64,000 nucleotides of DNA from JAJRVM01 sp041752115 (lineage in GTDB: Bacteria; Planctomycetota; Planctomycetia; Pirellulales; Pirellulaceae). The DNA is taken from the NCBI GenBank assembly GCA_041752115.1, contig JBGSHS010000058.1, positions 8,215-72,214 on the forward strand, written 5' to 3'. The position numbers were made by a program, and so were the translations under genes. The notes below the pieces were generated by a model. That model worked only from the letters and a program-made list of their open reading frames with translations, searched no databases and had not been told where the DNA came from. Of the stretch, positions 52,004 to 62,183 are shown piece by piece (the first letter of the stretch is position 1; each line of letters begins with the position of its first letter).

Positions 52004-54589
52004 ATGCAGAGAGCCGTTGCACCAAGGTGGATGCTTTTCGTTGTTCTGGTTGCCATAGCCAACCTGGCGACTGGTGCAGAAATCTGGCCGACAGGACTCA
52101 GTAGAATACGGGAACGCAATGCCACGGAGTTTCTGCTCACGGACAACGGTCAGGCGGCCGCCGATCTGACCCTGCTTGCCGATGACGAGCTGGTGACCAA
52201 TGCCGCTCAATGGATGCAGGCCTACGTCGAGCGGGAAACGGGGACGGCGCTGGCTCTTGGGGGTGCCGAGCGTCTGCAGCAAAAGGCAAACCATGTAGTT
52301 GGCGCTGTGGGCGAGAGTCATCCGCTCATCAAGCGACTGGTAGCCGAAGGGAAACTTCAGCTCGAACCGCTGGTTGGTGACCAGGGGTTTGTCATTCAGC
52401 GCGTGACCGACATGGAAGCTGGTGAGTTGCTTGTCTGCTGGTCGCCGGCGCCGTTGGGGTGTCGTTACGGACTGATCGAATTGCTCCGATCGCTGAGCGT
52501 TAAGAATCGGACGGTGCACACTTCGCTCAAGCGAGTGGTCGACCGACCGCAGTTTCCGCTGCGGATCTGCTACCTCAATTTCGCTCAGCATCTTGAGAAC
52601 GCCTACAACCCGAATGTGCTGTTCGACGTCCCGATCAATCGCTGGCAGCAATCGGACTGGGAACGATGGATCGATATGGTTTCGGCGTTTCGATACAACG
52701 CCTTCGAGTTCTGGCTGGTTCCCAGTCTTTTTTCTCCGGAGGCACTGCGGGGTGGGAAGATCCAGGCCGAATTTGCGGAGACCATGAATCAGGTGATCGC
52801 GTATGCCAAGCGGCGTGGAGTGTCAGTCTATCCGATTCATGCGGTGAACTGCGTGGGGTCCGAGTGGCATTATCATTGCCCTCACACGCCTGGGGAACGC
52901 GATGAACTCATCGCGCTGTGGGACCACTGGTCCCGCACACTCGAAGGGTACGACTATATGGGGCTGTTCCCGGGCGATCCGGGCGGGTGTCTCAAGAACG
53001 GCTGCACTGCCGAAACGTTCGTGGATCTGAGCCTGGAACTCTCGCAAGTGATCCGCAGGAATAATCCGGATGCCACGATCGAAGTCGGCACGTGGGGCAG
53101 TCCCTTTGCCGGCTGGGGAGTTCCGCTCTGGACGGGAACACCGGAGCGTGCTGAGAAGTCAATGAACTATTTCCTGGACAAGCTGTCCCAGTTCCCTCCC
53201 GGCACGATCGTCAGCATCAATCAAGGGTTCAATCCGGACGCGATCCCCACCGCCGATCCGGGGCAGCGCTTCCCGTTGGCCGGCGGCGATGCCCGACCCT
53301 ATGCGCAGCGGGCCGCGAAGACGCACACCGTCCTGACATGGGACTACAGCGCGACCGAAGGTGAGGGGACTGTGATGCCGCATTGCCGCGTGCGCCGCAT
53401 CCTGCAGCGGCGTCGCGAAGAACTGGCACTCGGCTGCTACTCCGGTGGCATCTGCTACACGATGACTCCCCAACTCAACGCCCTGAGCATCTACTGTTGT
53501 GCGGAAGCGTATTGGAATCCACAGTTGGAGCCGCAGCAGATCCTGTCCGATTACGGACGTTTGGTGTTCGGCGATCCGTTGGCTCCGATGGGACCGTTGC
53601 TCGAGGAGTTTGAGGTCATGCCCGGCTGGGGATACTACCCGCCGTTTCCCTACACCCCCAGGCGTCTCCAAGAAAGCATGGCCAAGCTCCTGGCGCTCCT
53701 GAACAAAGTGGATTCGGGTGCCGAGTCGCGACTGCCGTTGTCGACGAGCCTGAGTGAGTATCGTGATAATCTGGTGTTCTTCGCAGAACTGTTCCGCAAA
53801 TGCAGCATGATATCCGCCGACTTGGAGGAGGGCAGTCAGCTGGCCCGTGACTCGGGCAAAGTCGCCGCGGATCATCAAGGGCTGCTATCCGTGGGGGAAC
53901 TTGATCAGTTGCTGGCCGATTCCAGCGATTTCCCCCAGAAGGCACGCCTGGCCGAACTGACGTCCGAAATCAAGTCGCTGGACATCCGGCAGCTGCGCGA
54001 CGACTATTGGGACCGGGTCTACGGGATCTACGATCACATTCCGCATCCAGGCGATCCGCGTGCGGAGGGAGCCACGCAGGAACTGTTCAAGTTGTTCCAT
54101 TACGACCTGGCCATCGTTCACTCGCCCACGCCACTGGAAGTGGAACTGCACGCAACCGGAAAGCCATACCTCTGTCTCAATCTGGGCAATCCGATCAGCG
54201 AACGAGACTGGTCGTTGCGGGGATGGAGCAATGCGGACCACTATCAAGGTGAAAGCTGGCGGGCCAGTTTCGATGAACCTGGCGTGATTCGCCGAGACGA
54301 TTTTCGCAATGAAGGGTATGGCTGGCTGGTCGTACGTCTTTGTGAAGGGCCGGCCGGTGGACGCAAGACCATCTCCATCAATGGCCAGCAGGTTGCCGTG
54401 TTTGAACGGACTGGCCCGTCGCGCGACGTGAAACCCGAATGGTGGGTCACTCGCTGCTGGCCGATACCTGCCGGATTGTTGCGTGACGGATCGCTGGAAA
54501 TCCGCTTCGCGGACTCCGGAATTGGCATCGCGTCGGTGGCGTTGGCTGTGGAGCGGCCAGCACCGTCACCTATCGCTCCGCAAGAGTAA
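52004..54589 (+). CDS. Exported glycoside-hydrolase-like protein (TIM-barrel type)
   Basis: The 861-residue protein has a signal peptide (about 1-22). Residues 25-165 resemble the alpha/beta N-terminal domain before GH20 or GH67 barrels, with LGCRYGLIELLRSL in the usual linker. A barrel follows (about 190-520; RICYLNFAQHLENAYNP, then MVSAFRYNAFEFWLVPSLF, then YDYMGLFPGDPGGC, then ATIEVGTWGSP), then a helical region and a C-terminal beta domain (about 690-850). Candidate acids are the Asp in FPGDPGG and the Glu in IEVGTWG. I cannot assign a GH family. Polysaccharide degradation is the likely role. The ATG at 52004 follows GAGGA and gives the signal peptide, so the frame's 51818 end was not used. 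Confidence 0.75.
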   Translation: MQRAVAPRWMLFVVLVAIANLATGAEIWPTGLSRIRERNATEFLLTDNGQAAADLTLLADDELVTNAAQWMQAYVERETGTALALGGAERLQQKANHVVGAVGESHPLIKRLVAEGKLQLEPLVGDQGFVIQRVTDMEAGELLVCWSPAPLGCRYGLIELLRSLSVKNRTVHTSLKRVVDRPQFPLRICYLNFAQHLENAYNPNVLFDVPINRWQQSDWERWIDMVSAFRYNAFEFWLVPSLFSPEALRGGKIQAEFAETMNQVIAYAKRRGVSVYPIHAVNCVGSEWHYHCPHTPGERDELIALWDHWSRTLEGYDYMGLFPGDPGGCLKNGCTAETFVDLSLELSQVIRRNNPDATIEVGTWGSPFAGWGVPLWTGTPERAEKSMNYFLDKLSQFPPGTIVSINQGFNPDAIPTADPGQRFPLAGGDARPYAQRAAKTHTVLTWDYSATEGEGTVMPHCRVRRILQRRREELALGCYSGGICYTMTPQLNALSIYCCAEAYWNPQLEPQQILSDYGRLVFGDPLAPMGPLLEEFEVMPGWGYYPPFPYTPRRLQESMAKLLALLNKVDSGAESRLPLSTSLSEYRDNLVFFAELFRKCSMISADLEEGSQLARDSGKVAADHQGLLSVGELDQLLADSSDFPQKARLAELTSEIKSLDIRQLRDDYWDRVYGIYDHIPHPGDPRAEGATQELFKLFHYDLAIVHSPTPLEVELHATGKPYLCLNLGNPISERDWSLRGWSNADHYQGESWRASFDEPGVIRRDDFRNEGYGWLVVRLCEGPAGGRKTISINGQQVAVFERTGPSRDVKPEWWVTRCWPIPAGLLRDGSLEIRFADSGIGIASVALAVERPAPSPIAPQE

Positions 54590-54640
54590 CGCGGCAGCCT
54601 CGCCTTTCACTCCACAAGAGCCGAGGATGGTCCTACCGGC

Positions 54641-54919
54641 ATGTTCTTTGCAAGAATCTCCACACGGAGGGCGAAATTGCTCCTCGATCGCGCTGGACAG
54701 GTCTTGCGAGGATATCGAGGCGACCGCTATTACGATTATGTACCCAGGCACTGGGATGACCACCGGTATCACTCGAGGTACCATCACCGACATCATCGGT
54801 ATGACGACGGCCGGTACTACGACAGGCACTGGGTGACTCCCTACTATGACCCCCGTTCTTATCGCGACGGCTGGAGTGTTCACGGATCTATTCGAGTTTA
54901 TCCGCGATATCGTTGGTAG
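54641..54919 (+). CDS. Possible His/Tyr/Arg-rich small protein
   Basis: A 92-residue frame rich in His, Tyr, Asp and Arg (YRGDRYYDYVPRHWDDHRYH, then DGRYYDRHWVTPYYDPRSYR), ending GWSVHGSIRVYPRYRW. Planctomycete genomes encode small proteins with similar Tyr-rich bodies and Tyr/Trp ends. The ribosome binding site is weak and there is no signal peptide, so the start may be wrong. The His clusters could bind metal. Confidence 0.45.
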   Translation: MFFARISTRRAKLLLDRAGQVLRGYRGDRYYDYVPRHWDDHRYHSRYHHRHHRYDDGRYYDRHWVTPYYDPRSYRDGWSVHGSIRVYPRYRW

Positions 54920-55053
54920 ACGTGTGACATGGCAATCACCATAGACGCATTTCGAAGTGGCCGAGCTCGATTCGTCATCGGCAGTGGCGTGCGGCCGAAT
55001 CGCTCTCGGTGATTCGGGCGCGAACCAGCTGCGTACCTGAAGCAGGAGACTCT

Positions 55054-55428
55054 GTGGAGATGAAGCAACCTTTGATTCGTCATCGAGCTCAGGCCGCGCC
55101 CATTGCCTGCCCATTCGGACACGTGCAACGGATTGTGACTGGCGGTGAAGGCGGTGTGTGCAATGTCCATGTGGTGCAGGTCACCAGGGGAACGCCGCAT
55201 GTCCATGCGGCCTACGATGAGGTGTATTACATCTTGGCGGGCACAGGCACCATTTCACTTAAGGGGCAGACGTATTCGCTGGAGCCGGGAAGTGTAGTGG
55301 TCATTCCTGCTGGAGTTGCTCATTCTTTGGAAGCCAGTTCAGGGCAGGAACTGGAGTTCGTCATCTTCGGGACGCCTGCGATGGCCATCGATGACGAGCG
55401 GGCCAGGCCGCTGAAAGTGGGGACGTGA
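55054..55428 (+). CDS. Single-domain cupin protein
   Basis: The 124-residue protein has both cupin motifs: GTPHVHAAYDEVYYILAGTG (about 45-64; HxH plus Glu as metal ligands) and PGSVVVIPAGVAHSLE (about 77-92; the last His being the fourth ligand). Small cupins bind a metal and act as isomerases, dioxygenases or sensors; which applies here is unknown. The start is GTG 55054, five bases after AGGAG; ATG 55060 is two codons in. It is cytoplasmic and apparently monocistronic. Confidence 0.88.
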   Translation: MEMKQPLIRHRAQAAPIACPFGHVQRIVTGGEGGVCNVHVVQVTRGTPHVHAAYDEVYYILAGTGTISLKGQTYSLEPGSVVVIPAGVAHSLEASSGQELEFVIFGTPAMAIDDERARPLKVGT

Positions 55429-55657
55429 CAGGTCAGTGAAGCTTGCCGTGGGGGCGGCGGCGTCATCTCGGGGCGTCCCTTGCCACGGCTTGATGCAGGA
55501 CGGATCGCGACTTCGTTCCTCTAGCAGAGGCACTTGCGAGCTTGGTATTATAGAGGGAACGCTTGTTCCTCCCGCGTTCATTGTGCGGTGCCGTCCCACC
55601 TGGCCGACCTACCTCCCGATATGCGCTCCGTCGCAGGCGAAGAAAGTGCATTTCCAC

Positions 55658-56977
55658 ATGGCCAACCAGCAACTTCGCTCCCTTCTGAGTCAACAGGCTT
55701 TGCTGTTCGTTCTGGCTTTGGCCGTCACCACCTTCGTGCTCGGCGCAGTGGCTGGCTACTGGGCACTTCGCGCAGGCGACGCGGTGATGCTCGACCCCGC
55801 GACTGGGAACGGAACAGGTGGCAAGAAAGAGGGGGGGGCTGCCAAAGGGAAGGCTTCCGGTCCTCGCGTGTTGTTGGTGCGCGTGGGGACGATCGAGTCG
55901 AAGTCGATTCTTCCTGTCCGGACATTGATGGGGGATCTGATCGCGGTTCGGACGGCCACGATTCCGACGGAAGTGGCGGGTAAAGTTGTGGAGCTGCCAG
56001 TGGATGAGGGGACGAAGGTGGCGGGCGGCACGACGGTCCTTGCTCGGATCGATGACACTTGGACGAGCCTGGAAGAGGCCAAGATCGCCACGCAGATCGA
56101 GGAGAAGGAAGCGACGCTGGCTTTTGAACAGGATGAACTCACTCGATTCGAGAACATGCTCAAGGATGACGCTGTGCCCGTGAGTGAGACGGAGAAGGAA
56201 CGCACTCTGATCAAGGAACTGCAGGCGTCCCTTGCGCAGCTGAATGTAATGCTCAAGGAGGTTTGCGAGCGCAAAGCCCGGCTCGAGATCGTGGCCCCTT
56301 TTGATGGCACGGTGGTGGCCAAGTATGCGGAGGTCGGCGAGTACGTTTCCGTCGGCAGTTCGATTGTCGACATCGTTTCCACTGGCCGCATCGACGCCCG
56401 CATCATGGTACCCGAGGAGTCTCTGCCGCTGCTGGAAGTGGGAACGGAGTTGGAGCTTGTGGTGGATGCGTTGGGGCTGGAAATGCAGGGTAAGGTCTTT
56501 TCGATCAACGCTCAGGGATCGGTCGGCAGCCGCACGTTCCCGGTGCGCGTGGAACTCGACGATCAGAACGGGAAGCTTCTACCGGGGATGGGGGTGAGCG
56601 CTTTTGTGCCGGTGATGCGCGAGTCGACCGAGTTGGTGGTGCCGCGCGACGCCGTATTAGTGAAGCCTGACGGTTCCACGATCTGGATTGTCAAAACGCC
56701 CGAAGAAGGTCAGGGCGGTGAGCCAGGCGATCTGGCCACTCAGGTCACTCTGCCGGTGCCTGTACGCGTGTTGTCTCATACACGCGACGCGTACGCCATT
56801 GTCGCGGAACGAGAGAGCGATACGGAGCTGGTTGTACCTGGCGTGAAGGTCGTCACGGAAGGACTCGAGCGGTTGGTACCTGGTGCAGCCGTTCGCGTCG
56901 ATCCGGACGATTCTCCCTTGGCGCCGGTTCCGGGAATGTACCGCACCGGACAACAGATTGTGGAACGTCCTCAATAG
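55658..56977 (+). CDS. RND efflux periplasmic adaptor (membrane fusion protein)
   Basis: The 439-residue protein has an N-terminal membrane anchor (about 12-36; ALLFVLALAVTTFVLGAVAG). The first lipoyl half is present (PTEVAGKVVELPVDEGTKVA), then a short coiled-coil hairpin (about 145-200; IEEKEATLAFEQDELTRFEN), the second lipoyl half (LEIVAPFDGTVVAKYAEVGE), a beta-barrel and a membrane-proximal domain. It links the RND pump to the outer-membrane channel. The ATG at 55658 was chosen because it gives the anchor directly, although the ribosome binding site is weak. The stop is 10 bases before the pump gene. No local regulator gene is present. Confidence 0.9.
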   Translation: MANQQLRSLLSQQALLFVLALAVTTFVLGAVAGYWALRAGDAVMLDPATGNGTGGKKEGGAAKGKASGPRVLLVRVGTIESKSILPVRTLMGDLIAVRTATIPTEVAGKVVELPVDEGTKVAGGTTVLARIDDTWTSLEEAKIATQIEEKEATLAFEQDELTRFENMLKDDAVPVSETEKERTLIKELQASLAQLNVMLKEVCERKARLEIVAPFDGTVVAKYAEVGEYVSVGSSIVDIVSTGRIDARIMVPEESLPLLEVGTELELVVDALGLEMQGKVFSINAQGSVGSRTFPVRVELDDQNGKLLPGMGVSAFVPVMRESTELVVPRDAVLVKPDGSTIWIVKTPEEGQGGEPGDLATQVTLPVPVRVLSHTRDAYAIVAERESDTELVVPGVKVVTEGLERLVPGAAVRVDPDDSPLAPVPGMYRTGQQIVERPQ

Positions 56978-56987
56978 ACAGTGATCT

Positions 56988-59900
56988 ATGGATCCTATTC
57001 GCTTCGCCATTGAGAACCCGGTCAAGACGACGGTCGGTGTGATGCTGACCCTGTTGTTCGGGGTGATTGCCTTGACACGCATCCCCGTACAGCTCACTCC
57101 CGATGTCGATCGCCCCGTCATTACCGTCAGCACGAGTTGGACGGGCCGCAGCCCCGAAGAGATTGAGAAGTCGATCCTGCTGGAGCAGGAAGAGAAGCTG
57201 AAGTCGGTCCAGGGGTTGTGGAAGATGACGTCGTCGGCCCAGTTGGGCAGGGCCAACATCACGTTGGAGTTCAACGTCGGTTCTCCGCCGGCACGTATTC
57301 TGCAGGAAGTGTCGAACAAGATCGATGAGGTCCCTGAGTATCCGGAGGATGTCGATCGCCCGATCATCGACCTGGCCGATACGGCCGGGGACGATGCGAT
57401 TGCCTATCTGCTGTTGCAGGCCGAAGACCCTGAGTTTGAAGTCGCCACGTTCTTTGACTATGCGGATCGCTATCTCAAGCCGAGTCTGGAGCGAATCGAA
57501 GGTGTTGCGGAGATCGATATTCGGGGTGGCCGGGAGCACCAGGTTCAAGTGCGTTTCGATCCGAAAGCCTTGGCACAGCGCAGTATCACTCTTTCTGAAC
57601 TGAATACGGCCCTGCGGCTCGACAACGTGAACGCCTCCGCCGGCGACATGGTCAGCAGTCGCCAGGATGTACGGTTCCGGGTGCTGGGGCAGTACGATTC
57701 ATTGCAGCCGCTGCGCGACACCATCATCAAGTACGATGCCCAGGGCAGTCCGGTCCGAGTGTCGGACGTGGCTCGCGTCGAGTTGGCCCTGGAAAAGACG
57801 GTGCATTTCGACCAGTGCAAAGGCCGCACTTCGATGACGATCCTCGTCAAACGCAAGACGGGGAGTAATGTGCTGGACATCATCGACCAGATTCGGCACG
57901 TGGTGGACGAGATGAACGCCGAGCGAGGGGTGCTCGAGAGCTTCAAGAACGACCGCTACGGGTTGAGTCTGCGCATGGCCTTCGACGACTCGCACTACAT
58001 CTACAGCGCTGTCGGTCTGGTTCGCGACAACCTGTTGTTGGGTGGAGGGCTGGCCGTTCTGATCCTGCTGCTCTTCCTGCGTAGCCTGCGCTGCACGTTG
58101 ATCATTGCCGTGGCGATTCCCATTTCGGTCATCGGTACTTTTGTCGTGATGTGGTTTGCCAATCGAAATCTCAACGTCATCTCGCTGGCGGGACTGAGTT
58201 TCGCAGTGGGCATGGTGGTGGACAATGCGATTGTCGTTTTGGAGAACATCGATCGTCACCTGAAGATGGGGTTCAGTCCCAGTGAGGCTGCCTATCGTGG
58301 AACGCGAGAGGTGTGGGGCGCCATTCTCGCTTCGACGCTGACCACGATTGCCGTGTTTGCGCCGGTCTTGACCATTCGGGATGAGGCGGGGCAGCTGTTT
58401 TATGACATTGTGCTGGCCATCTGTGCGGCCGTGTCTCTGTCACTGATTGTCTCCATCACGGTCATCCCTGCAGCCGCAGCGATCTTCTTGCAGGAGCATG
58501 AACAGCGGGGCCCCATTGCTCGGGCCTTTGGCCGTCTTTTCGGCTTGGCGCCCCTGTTCGCCTGGATGAACAACGTGTGGGCCTCGGCCATCCATCTGCT
58601 GACATTCCGCAGTCTCTCAAGTGCCTGGCTCCGGATCCTGATTATCGGCAGTGTTATTGCCGCTTCGATATGGCTCAGCGTTACCCTCATGCCGCCGGCC
58701 AGTTATCTGCCCAACGGCAACAAAAATTTCACGTTCTGCCGCATGTCCACTCCGGCCGGTTACTCCTTAATGCAGAATTTCTATGTAGGACAGCGAATCG
58801 AAAAGGAGTTGGAACCGTTCTGGCGAGCCAAGGACACGACCGAAGCGTCGCAGTACGGGCCGATCGTTGACAAACGCACCGGACAGGTGTTCACGAAGAT
58901 CCCGGCACTCAAGGAGTTTTTCTTCGTGGTGGCGCGTGGCAGCGTGTTCATGATCGGTATCAGTGATGATCCGGCGAACGTCGAGCCGGTAGCTGCCGTG
59001 TTTGGCAAGGCCTTCGATGTGACTCCCGCCAGCAAGGGAGTGACGTCCCAGGCTTCGATCTTCGGCCGGGGTGCCGGCAGTTCGAACGCGGTGATGATCG
59101 AAGTGAGCGGCAACGATCTGGTGCGACTGAAATCCGCCTGTTCCTATCTCGAACGTCGTCTCCAGGAGGCCTTTTCCCAGTTCTCGGTGCGAACGTCCCC
59201 CGATAATTTCAACGAAGCGGGGCCCGAAATGCAGGTGGCGATCAAGCAGGAGGTGGCGAAACGGCTGAACATCAATGTGAACGACCTGGCGGTCTCAGCC
59301 CGTGCCATGATCGACGGTTCGTTCGTCGGCGATTTCGATTTCGAAGGAGACAATATCGACCTGGTGTTGATTCGCGATCCGGCCTTGGATGTGTTGCCCG
59401 ACGACGTGCCCAATCTCCCGATTGCTGTGCGCGAGAAGGATGGGGCGGTCACCGTAGTGCCGCTGCGCCAGATTGCTGACTTCGTGCCAAGTGAAGCGTC
59501 ACAGGAGATCCGCCGAGTAGAACAGCAACGAGCGATTGCCATCACGGTGACACCCCCCAAAGACGTTGCGCTCGAAGAAGCGCAGACGACAATCCTCGAC
59601 GTTGTCGATCAGGCGCGAGCGGAAGGTGAAATGGGAAGCGACATCTTCGTCTCCCTCTCCGGCAATGCCGACCGGCTGTCGCAGGTTCGAGCCTCGTTGT
59701 TGGGGAAGTGGACTGGATGGAACTGGTCCTCGGTGGGGAGCGTGGCGATGAGCCGCTTCTTTCTGGCCCTGCTGATTACTTACCTGCTGATGGCGGCTCT
59801 GTTTGAGAACTTCCTGCATCCGCTGGTCATCATGTTCACCGTTCCCTTGGCCACCGTGGGGGGCTTTGTCGGACTCTGGCTCGTGCACCGTCAAGATCCG

Positions 59901-60308
59901 ACTCAGCAACTCGACGTGCTGACCATGCTCGGGTTCGTCATCCTTATCGGCGTGGTGGTCAACAACGCGATTCTCATCGTGCATCAGGCCCTCAACTTCA
60001 TGCGCGGCCACCAACAGGAAGGGGAGGGTGATGAAATACTCGCCCCGATGGACGCTCGCCAGGCGATCTATGAGTCGGTCAGAACGCGCATTCGTCCGAT
60101 CTTCATGACGACCTTTACCAGCGTGTTCGGCATGCTGCCCTTGGTGATCGCCCCGGGGTCCGGGAGTGAACTCTATCGCGGACTCGGATCAGTCGTCGTG
60201 GGGGGATTGACGTTTGCCACCATCTTCACGCTGGTAGTGATCCCGCTGCTGTTCAGCCTCGTGTTGGACGGCCTCGCGCTGTTCGGATGGAAAGTCGGCA
60301 GTCGCTGA
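56988..60308 (+). CDS. RND-family efflux pump, inner-membrane subunit (AcrB-like)
   Basis: The 1106-residue protein has the 12-helix RND layout. The first helix (VGVMLTLLFGVIALTRIPVQ) is followed by the porter domain, then helices 2-6 with the proton-relay motif GMVVDNAIVVLEN in helix 4, a second porter region, and helices 8-12 (MLGFVILIGVVVNNAILIVH). The substrate is likely amphiphilic compounds (HAE-1-type sequence), but heavy-metal motifs were not excluded. It begins 10 bases after the adaptor gene and converges with the outer-membrane factor gene, so the three make a full efflux set split over two transcripts. Confidence 0.95.
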   Translation: MDPIRFAIENPVKTTVGVMLTLLFGVIALTRIPVQLTPDVDRPVITVSTSWTGRSPEEIEKSILLEQEEKLKSVQGLWKMTSSAQLGRANITLEFNVGSPPARILQEVSNKIDEVPEYPEDVDRPIIDLADTAGDDAIAYLLLQAEDPEFEVATFFDYADRYLKPSLERIEGVAEIDIRGGREHQVQVRFDPKALAQRSITLSELNTALRLDNVNASAGDMVSSRQDVRFRVLGQYDSLQPLRDTIIKYDAQGSPVRVSDVARVELALEKTVHFDQCKGRTSMTILVKRKTGSNVLDIIDQIRHVVDEMNAERGVLESFKNDRYGLSLRMAFDDSHYIYSAVGLVRDNLLLGGGLAVLILLLFLRSLRCTLIIAVAIPISVIGTFVVMWFANRNLNVISLAGLSFAVGMVVDNAIVVLENIDRHLKMGFSPSEAAYRGTREVWGAILASTLTTIAVFAPVLTIRDEAGQLFYDIVLAICAAVSLSLIVSITVIPAAAAIFLQEHEQRGPIARAFGRLFGLAPLFAWMNNVWASAIHLLTFRSLSSAWLRILIIGSVIAASIWLSVTLMPPASYLPNGNKNFTFCRMSTPAGYSLMQNFYVGQRIEKELEPFWRAKDTTEASQYGPIVDKRTGQVFTKIPALKEFFFVVARGSVFMIGISDDPANVEPVAAVFGKAFDVTPASKGVTSQASIFGRGAGSSNAVMIEVSGNDLVRLKSACSYLERRLQEAFSQFSVRTSPDNFNEAGPEMQVAIKQEVAKRLNINVNDLAVSARAMIDGSFVGDFDFEGDNIDLVLIRDPALDVLPDDVPNLPIAVREKDGAVTVVPLRQIADFVPSEASQEIRRVEQQRAIAITVTPPKDVALEEAQTTILDVVDQARAEGEMGSDIFVSLSGNADRLSQVRASLLGKWTGWNWSSVGSVAMSRFFLALLITYLLMAALFENFLHPLVIMFTVPLATVGGFVGLWLVHRQDPTQQLDVLTMLGFVILIGVVVNNAILIVHQALNFMRGHQQEGEGDEILAPMDARQAIYESVRTRIRPIFMTTFTSVFGMLPLVIAPGSGSELYRGLGSVVVGGLTFATIFTLVVIPLLFSLVLDGLALFGWKVGSR

Positions 60309-60370
60309 GCTGCGTGCCGACAACGGCCCTTCCGCGGTGTGGCGACGGCTTCACGGATTGACGCGGGCTA

Positions 60371-60560
60371 ATGACGAATGACGAAAGACCCAATGACGAA
60401 GGGAATGACGAATGACCCAATGACGAAGGGAATGACGAATGACCCAATGACGAAAGCTATACCAATCTGCCAGTAAGTCTCCATTCGGCCCGCGTAGGTT
60501 GTACTCGCTCTTCATTCGTCATTGGGTATTTCGTCATTCGTCATTCGCAGCGTCATTCGG
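60371..60560. repeat. 27-bp tandem repeats with an inverted relative that supplies a stop codon
   Basis: A unit starting CAATGACGAAGGGAATGACG recurs with a 27-bp period at 60391, 60418 and (partly) 60445. Related AATGACGAA motifs occur just before. An inverted block of the same words (TTCATTCGTCATTGGG...) lies at 60511-60560 and runs into the 3' end of the outer-membrane factor gene. Confidence 0.85.
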
Positions 60561-62183
60561 CAGGGGCGGCGGCTCAATCAACTCCGGTGGATTTGCGGCC
60601 GACACGTTGGTTACGCTGGCGATCTGTCCGACGGGGATCTGCCAGCCGCCACCCAGCGCACGGTAGAGGGAAATGAACGCTCGCACCACTTCCATGCGAT
60701 TGATGACCAGCAGGTTTTGTGATGCCAGGAGGGACCGCTGGGAATCGAGCACACGCTGCAGATCGACGTTCCCCGCGCGGTACTTGATCTGAGCCAGGCG
60801 GACCGCTTCACGGTATTGGTCGATCGATTGCTGCAGCAGCTCTCCCCGCACTCGTCCCTCATGAAACGCGACCAACGCGTTGTCGACTTCCTCAGCAGCC
60901 TGCAATACAGCGTTGTCGTACTCCCAGATAAACTGCCGCTGCAAGGATTCCTGTACCCACACGTTCGAGCGATAGCGACCGAAGTTAAGGATGTTCCATC
61001 GCATGCCCGGCGTGACGCCGGCAGCAATCGCATCGGTTTGCCAGAGCTTGGAGAAGTCACTCGCCTCCAGTCCAAACGATCCGATAATCGAGAACTGCGG
61101 ATACAGTTCGCCGACCGCCCCGCCAATCCTCGCGGTTTGAGCGGCGATTCGTCGTTCCACCGCGCGGATATCGGGCCGGCGACGGAGCAATTCGGCGGGG
61201 ATGCCCACCGCCACATGCTCCGGCGCCCCTGGAATCGGCTGCGGTTGTGACAGAAGGGCGTCCACCTCGCCGGGCGGGCAGCCCAGCAGAACACTCAAGC
61301 GGTTGATCGACTGGCGATAGAGGATGCGAAACGCGGGATAGCCCGCTTCCACTCCCTTCAGACTTCCTTCCGACTGACTGACGTCGAGCATGTCTGTCTT
61401 TTCATTTTCAAACCGGGAACGAACCAGTCGTACCGTCTCCGACTGGACCTTGATGTTCCCCTCGACGATCGCCATCTGTTCCTGATTCGAGCGGGCTTCG
61501 ACGTAGGTGGAGGCCGTTTCGGCAATCAGCAGAACGAGCGTGTCGCGGTAGAGTTCCTGACGTTCACCCACATCCGCATCGGCCGCCTCCAGCAGTCGCC
61601 GGAGTCGTCCAAACACGTCGATTTCCCAACTGAGATCTCCTCCCCCAGCCCACCAGTCTCGAATGGTCCCGCCGAACAGGCCACCGGAAGGACGTCGTTC
61701 GTGTGTGAACAGCGCGTTCGCCTCGACTTGCGGAAACAGACTTGATGCAACTGTGCCGCGACGCGCTCTTGCTTCAAAGATCCGTTCAGCCGCTATGCGC
61801 AGGTCGCGATTGTTCTCCACCGCGCGGACAATCAACAGATTCAAAGTCGGATCGTTCAGGGTGGTCCACCACGATGTCAGATCAGGTCCTGCGGTAAGAA
61901 CGGGTGAGGGAGGTGGCGACTGCGTGCCACCAGGATTCGCTTCTGTGCCCGGCTCGATACCGACGTTCTGGGGGGAGGGCAGGTCTTCGGCCTCCACGGC
62001 AGTGGCGGTCGGATACCGCGGGGCGATCGGCGGAGCAGGGGGGCCGCAGTAGTTCGGACCGACCTTGCAGCCGCTGCCGGCCAAGGCGGTCACGATGATG
62101 ATGGCCGTGCTGCAAAGCACAACGGCCCAAGGCCTTGCTACGCCTTGGCGGCTGTCGGGCAACGCACGGACCTGGCAATTCAT
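60534..62183 (-). CDS. NodT-family outer-membrane efflux lipoprotein (TolC-like)
   Basis: The 549-residue protein has a lipoprotein signal (VTALAGSGC, lipid-modified Cys near residue 39) followed by KVGPNY, the NodT family hallmark. Two outer-membrane-efflux repeats follow (about 120-320 and 330-520) with LTWWTTLNDP-type and FPQVEANA-type segments. PELLRRRPDIRAVERRIAAQ is the conserved second-repeat motif. It forms the outer-membrane exit duct for the adaptor and pump encoded convergently. The ATG at 62183 gives the lipoprotein signal; the frame extends to 62270. The last residues (NDAANDE) and the stop codon lie inside the dispersed repeat at 60511-60560. Confidence 0.9.
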   Translation of the reverse strand: MNCQVRALPDSRQGVARPWAVVLCSTAIIIVTALAGSGCKVGPNYCGPPAPPIAPRYPTATAVEAEDLPSPQNVGIEPGTEANPGGTQSPPPSPVLTAGPDLTSWWTTLNDPTLNLLIVRAVENNRDLRIAAERIFEARARRGTVASSLFPQVEANALFTHERRPSGGLFGGTIRDWWAGGGDLSWEIDVFGRLRRLLEAADADVGERQELYRDTLVLLIAETASTYVEARSNQEQMAIVEGNIKVQSETVRLVRSRFENEKTDMLDVSQSEGSLKGVEAGYPAFRILYRQSINRLSVLLGCPPGEVDALLSQPQPIPGAPEHVAVGIPAELLRRRPDIRAVERRIAAQTARIGGAVGELYPQFSIIGSFGLEASDFSKLWQTDAIAAGVTPGMRWNILNFGRYRSNVWVQESLQRQFIWEYDNAVLQAAEEVDNALVAFHEGRVRGELLQQSIDQYREAVRLAQIKYRAGNVDLQRVLDSQRSLLASQNLLVINRMEVVRAFISLYRALGGGWQIPVGQIASVTNVSAANPPELIEPPPLPNDAANDE

